A stretch of 64,000 bases of DNA from Marinigracilibium pacificum. GTDB lineage: Bacteria; Bacteroidota; Bacteroidia; Cytophagales; Cyclobacteriaceae. Under the pieces are notes generated by a model, which saw only the letters and a list, made by a program, of their open reading frames with translations, was not told the DNA's origin and made no database searches. The stretch is from NCBI RefSeq assembly GCF_012926615.1, contig NZ_JABBNU010000001.1, positions 512,633-576,632 of the forward strand, read 5' to 3'. Each line of letters starts with the position of its first letter. Position 1 is the first letter of the stretch. The translations under genes were made by a program, and so were the position numbers. Of the stretch, positions 26,662 to 35,693 are shown piece by piece.

Positions 26662-28083
26662 ATGCAAGACGTTGTCTTAAAATATAAGGAATTAATAGTT
26701 ATTACCTTAATCACAGTACTTTCATTAGGACTTGCGGTGATTATGGGGAAGGGTGGTTTTGCTATAAGCGCAGGACTATCAGCATTTTTTATTGGTTTAA
26801 TTATTCTGATCATATCATTAATTTCCCTCAAGGTTGGGGGTATTATCATCATTATATTGGGATTTACTTTAGGCTGGGTAAGAAAGTATCTTCCAATTGA
26901 TATTCCGGTTGGCTTGGCATTAGATGCAGTGTGTTTTGTCCTTTTGCTTTACATTTTGCTCCGGATGAAAAGTGAAAGACAGTTTGGTTTTCCAAATAAT
27001 GCTTTAACATGGGTTTGGTTGGCTTTTGTGGTATATAATTTTATTCAAATAGCTAATCCGTTTACATTTTCAAGAGCTTTATGGTTTAATGGTTTTCGGA
27101 CAGCCTTGTTTCCATTTATGTCGTATATTCTTTTCTATAATATTGTAGATTCAAAAAAAACGGTAAAGCTTTTTATTAGGGTATGGTTGATATTAGCATG
27201 TTTGGCAGCAGTTTATGGCTTGTATCAGGAGTTTTTTGGATTTTTAGATTATGAAGTAAGCTGGCTTTACAGGCATCCGGAAGTTGCAACAAGGATATTT
27301 ACATTTGGACGTTGGAGAAGGTTTAGTTTTCTGGCAAGCCCTATGAGTTTTGGAATTATCATGGCATACTCTTCATTATTATGTATGGTTTTACTAGCTG
27401 GACCATTCAAGTCCAAGAGCAAAATTATTTTGGGAGTATTAATTGTGTTGATGGTCTATGCTATGTCTTTTACCGGTACCAGAACCGCATATGCACTAAT
27501 ACCTATTGGGTTGGTTTTCTATGCAATTCTAACATTTAGAAAGCCAGTTGTGATTGGTGTAGCTATGATGCTTATAGCCGGAGTGATATTTATTGTGATG
27601 CCACCATTGAATGCACAACATTATATTATTCAAACAGCATTTAGAGGTGATGATAAATCTTATGATGTAAGAGCTCAAAACCAGAAGTTTATTCAGCCAT
27701 TTATTCAAAGTCATCCTATTGGGTCTGGTCTAGGAAGTACTATGGATGCATCAGGTCACCCTTTATTAGCCGGGTTTCCACCGGATAGCCAATTTGTTCT
27801 GGTAACTTTAGATACCGGATGGATTGGACTTTTAATTTATTTAACTATATTCTTTTTATCATTGAAAATAGGGGTTGAAGCTTACTTTCGTTCGGATGAC
27901 CCTGAAATGAAAATATTATTAGCAGCTTTATTGACAACAATTTTTACTATCATGGTGGGAAATTACCCACAAGAAGTAATGCTAATGGAAACCATGACAT
28001 ATTGGGCAATATCAGTGGGTATGGTTATTAAAATGACAACGATTATAAACAATAAAATAAAACAAAACACCGCTACAGAATAA
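26662..28083 (+). CDS. Wzy-like O-antigen ligase/polymerase
   Basis: The 473-residue protein has about 10-12 membrane helices and the O-antigen ligase/Wzy pattern: FNGFRTALFPFMSYILFYN before a mid-region, SFTGTRTAYALIPIG, then a periplasmic loop with VRAQNQKFIQPFIQSHPIGSG. The last two resemble the Wzy_C domain, where Arg and His residues contact the lipid-linked glycan. It should polymerise repeat units delivered by the flippase two genes upstream. It is separated from the TolC-like gene by 11 bases. Confidence 0.85.
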   Translation: MQDVVLKYKELIVITLITVLSLGLAVIMGKGGFAISAGLSAFFIGLIILIISLISLKVGGIIIIILGFTLGWVRKYLPIDIPVGLALDAVCFVLLLYILLRMKSERQFGFPNNALTWVWLAFVVYNFIQIANPFTFSRALWFNGFRTALFPFMSYILFYNIVDSKKTVKLFIRVWLILACLAAVYGLYQEFFGFLDYEVSWLYRHPEVATRIFTFGRWRRFSFLASPMSFGIIMAYSSLLCMVLLAGPFKSKSKIILGVLIVLMVYAMSFTGTRTAYALIPIGLVFYAILTFRKPVVIGVAMMLIAGVIFIVMPPLNAQHYIIQTAFRGDDKSYDVRAQNQKFIQPFIQSHPIGSGLGSTMDASGHPLLAGFPPDSQFVLVTLDTGWIGLLIYLTIFFLSLKIGVEAYFRSDDPEMKILLAALLTTIFTIMVGNYPQEVMLMETMTYWAISVGMVIKMTTIINNKIKQNTATE

Positions 28084-28094
28084 ATTTTAAGATC

Positions 28095-28787
28095 ATGAAA
28101 CAAAATCTATTAATCATTTTTATTTTCGGAGCATTTGCGATGAATGCTCAGAATGTCGACTATGATAAAATTATTTTACCGGAAGAAGCATCCGGACTTT
28201 CGTTTGAAGAAAAACTAGTCAGACTTGCTTGGTTAAATTACCCATTAAACAGAGTAAGAGAAAATAATGTTGAGGTTGCCAAAAAAGATATTCATTTAGC
28301 TCAGTGGGATTGGTTAGATAATGTTGAAGCACAAGGAAACTTAAATGAATTTAATATTGATCCAGATCCAGGTGAAGGTAATCAGTTCTTTCCTAGGTAC
28401 AACTTTAGATTAACTCTTAAGTTAGGTGATTTGGTTAATACTCCTGCTGAGGTGAAAAGAGCTAAAGCTATCTATAGAAATTCCCTGGAAGAAGTAAATG
28501 CACAAAAGTTAACAATCAGGAAGGAAGTTCTTCAGCGTTATGAGAACTTTAAGCTCTACGATGAACTTCTTAAGATTAATACAGTTGCTATGGAAGATGC
28601 TGATGCTGAAGCAAAGCTTTTAGAGGAAAAGTTTAAAAATGGCGGAGCTACTTTAAATGAGTATAATACTGCATTAAGAGTTTACAATACTGAAAAAATA
28701 AAAAGAATGACAACCGAGAGAGATAGAGAAATCTCTAAACTGGAAGTCGAAGAGCTAATTGGGATGAAGCTTGAAGAAGTTAATTAA
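28095..28787 (+). CDS. Half-length TolC-like outer-membrane protein
   Basis: The 230-residue protein has a signal peptide (MNAQ, cleavage near residue 19) and one TolC-type repeat: a helix with SFEEKLVRLAWLNYPLNRVRENNV, a beta pair around FPRYNFRLTLKLGDLVN, and a long coiled helix ending in a LEEKFKNGGATLNEYNTALRVY motif typical of outer-membrane efflux proteins. Normal TolC proteins are about twice as long with two such repeats, so this would need to assemble as a higher-order ring or serve another role. The frame is clean and shows no truncation. It is the last gene of the flippase-polymerase run and its end overlaps the convergent glycosyltransferase by eight bases. Confidence 0.65.
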   Translation: MKQNLLIIFIFGAFAMNAQNVDYDKIILPEEASGLSFEEKLVRLAWLNYPLNRVRENNVEVAKKDIHLAQWDWLDNVEAQGNLNEFNIDPDPGEGNQFFPRYNFRLTLKLGDLVNTPAEVKRAKAIYRNSLEEVNAQKLTIRKEVLQRYENFKLYDELLKINTVAMEDADAEAKLLEEKFKNGGATLNEYNTALRVYNTEKIKRMTTERDREISKLEVEELIGMKLEEVN

Positions 28788-29907
28788 TTAATTCATGATA
28801 ATATTTTAACATCTGACCAGCGGCATTTTCCCATGAGAAAAAGGAGGATCTTTTTAACCCTTGTATTTTAAGATCTTCCTTTTTTTCTTCATTATCTGCT
28901 AATTCTAACAATGCTTCTGTTATAGTAGAGTGATTAAATGGGTCTATTAGTTTTGCTGCGCCTCCAGCCACCTCTGGCATTGATGATGTGTTTGAAGTAA
29001 TTACCGGTGTATTACATGCCATTGCTTCAACTATCGGAAGCCCAAAGCTTTCTCTCAATGATGGATAAACATATAATTCTGCAAGATTGTAAATAAGTGG
29101 CATTTCAGAAGCTCTAATGTAACCTGGCAAAACAAAATATTCTCTAAATTTATTGAACCCCTGATCAGCTAAAATCTTATTTAGAACTTCTTCTTTCAAA
29201 TCAAGAACTACCATTTTTAGTCCATTTGAACTTCTTTCCAAATACTCACAATATGCTTTTATCATAGATGGAGTATTTTTCTTTGGAGCCGTATTGCCAA
29301 GAAATAAAATAAACTTATCAGGCAAATTATGGGCAACTTTAAATGATTCTAAAAGATCTAAATCGTCAATTTTTTTAAATTTTTCGCTTTTTGCATTGTA
29401 GACAACTGATATTTTATCCTCAGGTAAGTTGAGTTTTTTTATGATCTTTTCCTTTTCAAATTCAGAAACTGTGATAATTTTTTTTGCCTTCGAAACAATC
29501 TGTGGAACAATAAACCTTCTGTAAATGTTACCAAAATTCTGGTAAGGCGTCCCATCAAAGTTTATTGACTCCAAATATATAATATCATGTAGTGTTAAAA
29601 TTATTGGTGTACCACCTATTAAAGGGCCGGTATTACTAGTACAATGAAGAATATCAGGCTTAAATTTCCCAACAAGTTTTGGTAAAAGTACTTGTTCCCA
29701 ATAAGGGTAATTATGCGATGAAGTCTTATGAATAATAACATTGTTACTGTTATGCAGGCATTGATCATCTTTGTCATCCTTAATAAAAACCCTTATCTCA
29801 TCACTTGGACCAAGCTCTTGCATTGCCTTGATTAGCTCAAGAGTGACTACCTCCATACCATGTTTTTTTGGTCTGAATAATCTTTGGGCTTCAATCGCTA
29901 TTCTCAT
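28780..29907 (-). CDS. GT4-family glycosyltransferase
   Basis: The 375-residue protein is a GT-B enzyme with the GT4 signature. The N-terminal half has RPKKHGMEVVTLELIKAM and LHCTSNTGPLIGGTPIILTLHD. The C-terminal half has FILFLGNTAPKKNTPSMIKAY and the donor-site block YPSLRESFGLPIVEAMACNTPVI with the EX7E glutamates. It probably transfers a sugar from an NDP donor to the lipid-linked repeat unit. Its start abuts the stop of the SGNH gene at 29907, so it is the last gene of a minus-strand run with the second MBOAT pair. Confidence 0.9.
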   Translation of the reverse strand: MRIAIEAQRLFRPKKHGMEVVTLELIKAMQELGPSDEIRVFIKDDKDDQCLHNSNNVIIHKTSSHNYPYWEQVLLPKLVGKFKPDILHCTSNTGPLIGGTPIILTLHDIIYLESINFDGTPYQNFGNIYRRFIVPQIVSKAKKIITVSEFEKEKIIKKLNLPEDKISVVYNAKSEKFKKIDDLDLLESFKVAHNLPDKFILFLGNTAPKKNTPSMIKAYCEYLERSSNGLKMVVLDLKEEVLNKILADQGFNKFREYFVLPGYIRASEMPLIYNLAELYVYPSLRESFGLPIVEAMACNTPVITSNTSSMPEVAGGAAKLIDPFNHSTITEALLELADNEEKKEDLKIQGLKRSSFFSWENAAGQMLKYYHELIN

Positions 29908-30983
29908 TATTTATTTAATTCGTTTATAAACTTATCACTGATTTCTTTAGTAAATAATTCAGATCCTTCATTATTTAAATGTCCGAAATCAAATGAATAT
30001 TTAGCAATATAAAATTGTGGGTAAACATTAGCGTCAGAAATACTAATGACCTGATTGTCAGGTAATCTATTTAAAATTGGTAAAAGTTCCCCATAGTTTT
30101 CATAGGTCTGGCGGGGAGGAAATAATATGAAAACCTTAATATTTTTAGATTCAACTTTTTGAATGATCTCATTCAAATAATTTAAATGATATTCGTTTAA
30201 ATTATCACTATTTTGTTTTGAATAGCTTTCCAGACTAATATTCAAATATTCAGTAACTGAGGCCGTATCATTTACAAAGAAATCATTTCTTGATTTTAAC
30301 TCTTTTCTATCTGAATCCTGAGTAAGTGGATTTGTCATTTCATCCATCAATGGAAAATATCCATCCTTATTTGGGCCAAGATAATAACTGTATTTTTCAG
30401 AATGTGGATCAATGTTTTGATAATCCATATACTCTGAAATATATCCTGCATTAGCATATTTTAGTCCATAGGATAAAGTATGACTAAATGCTCCGTAAAC
30501 CTTGTTTGTTAATGATCGATTAGAATTTAAAATTGATCTAACACTAAACACAAAAGATTCGGGTGTATACCAAAAAGTACTCCTTGTTGTGCCCAGGTTT
30601 CTGATACTAACCTGGTTTGTATTCATTAATTCAATGATTAGATAATCAAGGTCTCCAGGTTCTAATGAATTTGATAGTTCATCTAATACTCTGTAAGTAT
30701 CTGCAGCACTCATTGTATGAACACCAAAATTAAAAGTATTTGTATTTACACCTTTAGCCTTATTTTGTCTATCAAATTCACTTACATCAACTTGCCTATA
30801 TAATCTACTTGAGCCAATCATTAGGCAATTATAATTATCTTCATTTTCCAGATAAAACTGAGTCTTACTATCAAGTCTGTCAAACCCCCATGAGAATGGA
30901 AGATCAAATACTGACCTAACTATAATGTTAAGAAGTAATACAAAGAATAGAATCAGTGATATATTGATTAATAGTTTTTTCAT
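29907..30983 (-). CDS. SGNH-hydrolase-like O-acylation partner, second copy
   Basis: The 358-residue protein has an N-terminal membrane helix and an extracytoplasmic SGNH-like domain with MIGSSRLYRQVD (candidate nucleophile Ser) and DFGHLNNEG near the C-terminus (candidate Asp/His). The start MKKLLINIS lies one base after the stop of the MBOAT gene (TAG-C-ATG), the same arrangement as at 21468-21470. A longer frame from 31046 would overlap the MBOAT gene. It is clearly of the same type as the first copy but differs in length and most positions, so the pairs are old paralogs or were gained separately. Confidence 0.78.
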   Translation of the reverse strand: MKKLLINISLILFFVLLLNIIVRSVFDLPFSWGFDRLDSKTQFYLENEDNYNCLMIGSSRLYRQVDVSEFDRQNKAKGVNTNTFNFGVHTMSAADTYRVLDELSNSLEPGDLDYLIIELMNTNQVSIRNLGTTRSTFWYTPESFVFSVRSILNSNRSLTNKVYGAFSHTLSYGLKYANAGYISEYMDYQNIDPHSEKYSYYLGPNKDGYFPLMDEMTNPLTQDSDRKELKSRNDFFVNDTASVTEYLNISLESYSKQNSDNLNEYHLNYLNEIIQKVESKNIKVFILFPPRQTYENYGELLPILNRLPDNQVISISDANVYPQFYIAKYSFDFGHLNNEGSELFTKEISDKFINELNK

Positions 30984-30984
30984 G

Positions 30985-32430
30985 CTAAAACTGGAAATAA
31001 ATAAAATCGTTACTAGTAAAGATCCCGAAATTAAGGATCGCTGCAATCAATAATATGTAGAAAACCCAGCGAATCGGCTTTTTATTAAAAGCCATCCATT
31101 CTTCAATCTCTTTTTTACCTTGAAAATGTTGAATCACCTCTAAGATAAATATAAATATAATTGCTGTAATTAATTGATTTTTAGGCGTTTCAAGTAAGGC
31201 AAATGAAAGCTGTTGTGATTCAACTTTTAGACTGTTTGATAAAAGAACAAAAGCATCAGATATGTTATTTGCTCTGAAAAATACCCAGCCAATTAATACC
31301 AATATGAAGGTTGTTAATAATTGAATTTTGCCGTATAACCTTGGAACCTTATCAAGTCCAATTATCTGATTGATCTTAGCTTTTGGTTTTTCATATACAA
31401 TGGCAAATATTAAATAAAAACCATGTAGAGCTCCCCACACAACAAAAGTCCAGTTTGCACCATGCCATAAACCACTAACCAAAAAGGTTATAAATAAATT
31501 CATATACCACTTTGGCCTGCTGGTTCTGTTTCCTCCTAGCGGGATATATACATAATCTCTAAACCACGTCGAAAGTGAAATGTGCCATCTTTTCCAGAAT
31601 TCAGAGATACTTTTTGAAAAATAAGGCCTTTCAAAGTTTTTCATTAACTCAACACCCATGATTCGTGCAGTACCAATTGCGATGTCTGAATATCCAGAGA
31701 AGTCACAATATATCTGATAGGCAAAAAGGACTGAGGCAACTATGACATACCAACCCTTAAATTCATCCGGGTTGTTATAGATTTCATTTACAATCATTGC
31801 TGCCCGGTCTGCAACAACTAATTTTTTAAAGAACCCCCATGCCATTAGTCGTAACCCCGATGTAACACGGTTGTAATCAAACTTAGCATCTTGCTTTAAT
31901 TGAGGAAGTAATTGCCTTGGGCGCTCAATTGGTCCGGCAACAAGTTGAGGGAAATAAGATACATACAATGCAAAGGTGAATATATTCTTTTCTGCTTCCT
32001 GCTGTTTTCTGTATACATCTATTGTATAACTCATTGTCTGGAAGGTATAAAACGAAATACCAACCGGTAGTAATACCTGTAGTACAGGAACATCATAATC
32101 TATATTAAAGATATTGATTACATCCTGGACATTCGAGCTAAAGAAATTGAAGTATTTAAAAAAGAAAAGGATTCCAAGGTTCGAGATTACACTAATCATC
32201 AGGAAAAATCTTCTCCTAGAAGCACTATCTGTTGACTCAATACTATTGGCTACAAAGTAATCTATAAAAGTTGATAGCAGTATTAAAATGATATACTCTG
32301 CCTTCCAACTCATATAAAAGTAATATGAAGCTATTAATAGCAATATCTGCCTGTGCTTTGGCTTCAGGAAGAAAAATATTCCGACAACTAACGGAAAGAA
32401 AAATGCAAAATGTAATGAATTAAAAAGCAT
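30985..32430 (-). CDS. MBOAT-family O-acyltransferase, second copy
   Basis: The 481-residue protein is closely related to the MBOAT at 21470-22894. Both begin MLFNS and share the LVAGPIERP, YCDFSGYSDIAIG and FWKRWHISLSTWFRDYVYIPLGGNR blocks. The catalytic histidine motif is SGLWHGANWTF. It should pass acyl groups to the SGNH protein encoded one base later. It lies three bases after a GT-C-like gene, and the run ends with a GT4 gene, so acylation and glycosyl transfer are probably co-expressed. Confidence 0.93.
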   Translation of the reverse strand: MLFNSLHFAFFFPLVVGIFFFLKPKHRQILLLIASYYFYMSWKAEYIILILLSTFIDYFVANSIESTDSASRRRFFLMISVISNLGILFFFKYFNFFSSNVQDVINIFNIDYDVPVLQVLLPVGISFYTFQTMSYTIDVYRKQQEAEKNIFTFALYVSYFPQLVAGPIERPRQLLPQLKQDAKFDYNRVTSGLRLMAWGFFKKLVVADRAAMIVNEIYNNPDEFKGWYVIVASVLFAYQIYCDFSGYSDIAIGTARIMGVELMKNFERPYFSKSISEFWKRWHISLSTWFRDYVYIPLGGNRTSRPKWYMNLFITFLVSGLWHGANWTFVVWGALHGFYLIFAIVYEKPKAKINQIIGLDKVPRLYGKIQLLTTFILVLIGWVFFRANNISDAFVLLSNSLKVESQQLSFALLETPKNQLITAIIFIFILEVIQHFQGKKEIEEWMAFNKKPIRWVFYILLIAAILNFGIFTSNDFIYFQF

Positions 32431-32433
32431 GGG

Positions 32434-33966
32434 TTATTTTACATATATATCTATAGTTGCTCCTTTAATTTGTCTTGGAGCAGAACAGGTTCTAATTAAT
32501 TTATAGTTTTCTTCAAGGCACATTTTTATCTTTTCCGGATAAAAGTTATTGAGGTTTGGTATGTTCTCAAAAATGACCATGCCATATTCTTTGTTCTTTA
32601 TTTTTTGACAATACTCATCAATCTCTTTATCAAAAATGCTTACCCTATAGTGAAACCATAAAGGTGTTCCATTATCATATGCCCAATTAAATTCATGGTT
32701 TAACGGAGTTAGCTCTGACATATTCAACACCTTTGTTCCTTCAGGAAGTGTATCATTTAATCTTTCTAGCCAAAGCATTGTATCTGATGTGCTTTTTGGA
32801 ACCTTGATTTTATTAAATGTTTCGTATGGTGGGGTAATCCAGGGCTCATATGTTTCATTACTTTCAACTTTGTTAAAAGTAATTGGTGGACTAATTTTTA
32901 GGATATTTGTAGCATATCCCCAGTATAATTCACTTCCAATTAGAGCAACTATAAGAATGATTATTGCAGATATTTTAAAGTTGTAATTTTTTATGATTTC
33001 AAAGGAACCTAAAATACCAGCAAAAATATATGCATAGATGAAGGCATCGTTTCCTAACTGTAGTACACTTGTTACTTTAGTAATGAAACCTAGGCAAAGG
33101 ATTCCGCAAATTGTAAGTATAAAGTAAAACTTAGTTGAAAATAGCTTTAGCTCTTTATTGAAAAGTTGGTAACATCCGGCTGTGAATAAAATAAGTAGCC
33201 CAACTTTTTCAAAGAATGACTCTCCAAAGGCTTTATGAATAAAATTCACTGGCATTATCCTCGCACTATGAGGGCTTTGACCATAATTAAACCAATAGTG
33301 TATATTATGTTCTCCATGTAAAATAAAAAGAGCTGCTAGCGGTAGTAAAAATGATACTAAAGATATCAGTGGAATGACAAACTTTTTTGTTTCTAAAGAT
33401 TTTACTCCAAGTAAAATCAACGTGAACACCATAAAAAGTGCACCATAGTCTTGCTTAGTCCAAAATGAAATAAAAGCAAATAAACCTGAAAGAATAAGGT
33501 AAGTGATGGTTTGCTTTTGAAGGATATATCTTAACGTAAAATATAAACCAATCTGTCCAAATATAAATGCACTATGGTTATACCAAGGCCAATAGTTTAA
33601 AAAGATATAGGTTAGCCCATAAACAAACGCTGAGACAAGTATTAAATAATTATTTATCCTGAATTGCCTTAAAATTCCAATGAAGGTTAATCCTCCTATT
33701 ATATTTATAAATACTTGGCAGATAATTAGTGTAAATAATTTGGGGCCAAATACTTTAAAGAATAAGGATGGTAAAACCCAATAAGCATAGCCCATTGGTA
33801 TTCCAAAGTCTCTAAAAGGAATTTCTCCATTCATTATCCTGTAAGCGCCTTCCCAGGATAAAAATATATTGATCCGGTAAGGATAGGAGAAAAATAATGG
33901 CAACACAGAAAAAAATAAGATTACCACTGTTTGTGAAACAGAGATGATCCTTCCGGTATTGGTCAT
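32434..33966 (-). CDS. GT-C-like multi-pass membrane protein (putative glycosyltransferase)
   Basis: The 510-residue protein has about 11 membrane helices followed by a C-terminal periplasmic domain (about 360-510). The first periplasmic loop (LSWEGAYRIMNGEIPFRDFGIP) resembles the substrate loop of GT39/ArnT-like transferases that use polyprenyl-phosphate sugars, although the usual acidic pair there is reduced to a single Glu. It is divergently transcribed from the UbiA-SDR-HAD cassette, which could make such a lipid-phosphate sugar. The assignment is by layout and this motif only. Confidence 0.6.
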   Translation of the reverse strand: MTNTGRIISVSQTVVILFFSVLPLFFSYPYRINIFLSWEGAYRIMNGEIPFRDFGIPMGYAYWVLPSLFFKVFGPKLFTLIICQVFINIIGGLTFIGILRQFRINNYLILVSAFVYGLTYIFLNYWPWYNHSAFIFGQIGLYFTLRYILQKQTITYLILSGLFAFISFWTKQDYGALFMVFTLILLGVKSLETKKFVIPLISLVSFLLPLAALFILHGEHNIHYWFNYGQSPHSARIMPVNFIHKAFGESFFEKVGLLILFTAGCYQLFNKELKLFSTKFYFILTICGILCLGFITKVTSVLQLGNDAFIYAYIFAGILGSFEIIKNYNFKISAIIILIVALIGSELYWGYATNILKISPPITFNKVESNETYEPWITPPYETFNKIKVPKSTSDTMLWLERLNDTLPEGTKVLNMSELTPLNHEFNWAYDNGTPLWFHYRVSIFDKEIDEYCQKIKNKEYGMVIFENIPNLNNFYPEKIKMCLEENYKLIRTCSAPRQIKGATIDIYVK

Positions 33967-34087
33967 AGAATACTTGTCTTATTTGAATTACGAAAATAGC
34001 AGTTTCTTGCACAATTTCTAAATAAAAATGTTCATTTTTTTATACTTTTTATAAATAATCTTATTTTTGGCCTATATTGTTGAAATT

Positions 34088-34954
34088 ATGCTGAAAACTT
34101 ATTTTAATCTGTTGAGAGTGGATCAATGGATAAAGAACTCATTTTTATTTGTACCACTATTTTTTGCCGGGGATTTATTTAAAACAACTAAAATTCTTCA
34201 TCTTATAGTTGGTTTTTTTTCATTTTCTCTAGTAGCGTCTGCTATCTATATAATTAATGACTATAGGGATAGAGAAAACGATAGAAAACACCCCACAAAA
34301 AAATTAAGACCTATTGCAGCAGGGAAAGTATCAATTACAACTTCATTTGTGATAATGACTATTTGCCTTTTGGCAGGACTAACTTTAGGCTATTTTTTGG
34401 AATACCGGTTTATGATCATGCTATTGATTTATCTGGCAATTAATATTAGTTATTCTTTAGGTCTAAAACGAGTTGCCATACTAGATATGGTTATGGTATC
34501 TAGTGGATTTGTTATTAGAGTTATTAGTGGAGGAATTATAGCTGAAGTTCCACTTTCGCAATGGTTAATTGTTATGGTTTATCTTCTCTCACTTTTCATT
34601 GTTCTGGCAAAGAGAAGAGATGATGTTTATCAGTTTACTATATCAGGGAATTTAACTAGAAAATCAGTAACCAACTATAGTCTGGAGTATATGACAGCTA
34701 CATTGGTACTAATATCCGGGGTTATAATAGTTTCTTATTTGATGTATTGTCTTAGTCCCGAAGCAAATATTCAAAGTAGTTATTTATATGCAACCTCCCT
34801 TTTTGTGATTTCCGGAATATTAAGATATTTACAGATTACAATAGTTGACAATAAGAGTGGCTCACCAACAAGAATATTGTATAAGGATAAATTTTCAATG
34901 GTTAATCTTATTCTCTGGGTAATAAGTTTTTATATTATCATTTACACTTCATAA
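34088..34954 (+). CDS. UbiA-family polyprenyl-phosphate phosphoribosyltransferase-like protein
   Basis: The 288-residue, roughly 9-helix UbiA protein has a first motif NDYRDRENDRKHPTKKLRPI (57-76). This motif matches the decaprenyl-phosphate phosphoribosyltransferase subgroup (mycobacterial Rv3806c type) better than ubiquinone or heme prenyltransferases. That enzyme joins PRPP to a polyprenyl phosphate. The SDR and HAD genes directly downstream fit the next steps. ATG 34088 is chosen. A longer frame would use TTG at 34067, overlapping a possible -7 element, TATTTTTG at 34062-34069. Confidence 0.75.
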   Translation: MLKTYFNLLRVDQWIKNSFLFVPLFFAGDLFKTTKILHLIVGFFSFSLVASAIYIINDYRDRENDRKHPTKKLRPIAAGKVSITTSFVIMTICLLAGLTLGYFLEYRFMIMLLIYLAINISYSLGLKRVAILDMVMVSSGFVIRVISGGIIAEVPLSQWLIVMVYLLSLFIVLAKRRDDVYQFTISGNLTRKSVTNYSLEYMTATLVLISGVIIVSYLMYCLSPEANIQSSYLYATSLFVISGILRYLQITIVDNKSGSPTRILYKDKFSMVNLILWVISFYIIIYTS

Positions 34955-34955
34955 A

Positions 34956-35693
34956 ATGAATGAAAGAGTATTAATATTAGGTGGCACTTCTGACCTTGCA
35001 ACGGCGATTGCACATCAACTGGCTTCAAAGGGGTATGATATAATCCTTGGAGGTAGAAAGGTTGATGAATTGAAAAAAACCTCGAGTGATATAAGTATCA
35101 GGCATAAAGTTGAGTGTGAAAGTGAGTATTTTGATGCAAATGATACCGATTCTCATGAAGTTTTTTTTGATAAATTCGATGGAGCCTTTCCCGAGAATTT
35201 ATTTGTGGTTTTTGGATACTTAGGGGATCAAGCATTAGCAGAAGAAAATACCCTTGAGGCACAAAAAATAATGTGCAGAAACTACACTGGTGCTGTTTCA
35301 ATTATTAACAGTTATGTTACAAAACGGAATCAGGAAAAGATAAAAACTGTAGTAGGAGTAAGTAGTGTAGCGGGTGATAGAGGTAGAATGTCAAATTATA
35401 TTTATGGTAGCGCAAAAGCAGGGTTTACCGCTTACCTATCTGGGCTGAGAAATAAATTATTTCATGAAGGCATCCATGTAATGACTGTCAGACCTGGTTT
35501 TATGGATACCAAAATGACTGAAGGACTTGATCTACCAAAGCCTATAACAGCCTCTCCTGAAGCAGCTGCAAAAAAGATTATTAAGGGTTGGAGTAAAAAG
35601 AAAAATGATATTTATGTTTTGCCAATTTGGGGTTTGATTATGCTTGTTATCAGGAATATTCCTGAATTTATTTTTAAAAGGTTAAAGCTATAA
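34956..35693 (+). CDS. SDR oxidoreductase, DprE2-like
   Basis: The 245-residue short-chain dehydrogenase has an N-terminal cofactor motif ILGGTSDLATAIA and the catalytic Ser and YxxxK (GVSSVAG, then YGSAKAG). The C-terminal VRPGFMDTKMTEG block is typical of DprE2, which reduces the 2-keto intermediate in decaprenyl-phosphoryl-arabinose synthesis. It starts one base after the UbiA gene and overlaps the HAD gene by one base. DprE1, the FAD oxidase that normally makes the keto substrate, is not in the window, so the reaction could instead concern another polyprenyl-linked sugar. Confidence 0.78.
   Translation: MNERVLILGGTSDLATAIAHQLASKGYDIILGGRKVDELKKTSSDISIRHKVECESEYFDANDTDSHEVFFDKFDGAFPENLFVVFGYLGDQALAEENTLEAQKIMCRNYTGAVSIINSYVTKRNQEKIKTVVGVSSVAGDRGRMSNYIYGSAKAGFTAYLSGLRNKLFHEGIHVMTVRPGFMDTKMTEGLDLPKPITASPEAAAKKIIKGWSKKKNDIYVLPIWGLIMLVIRNIPEFIFKRLKL

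Noticed and set aside
26523..26852. 109-codon open frame on the minus strand over the glycosyltransferase-polymerase junction
   Set aside because: It is opposite two good genes of one operon, and its composition is that of reverse-complemented membrane-protein codons.
34067..34087. TTG start extending the UbiA protein by seven residues
   Set aside because: It overlaps a possible -7 element, and ATG 34088 gives the N-terminus expected for the family.
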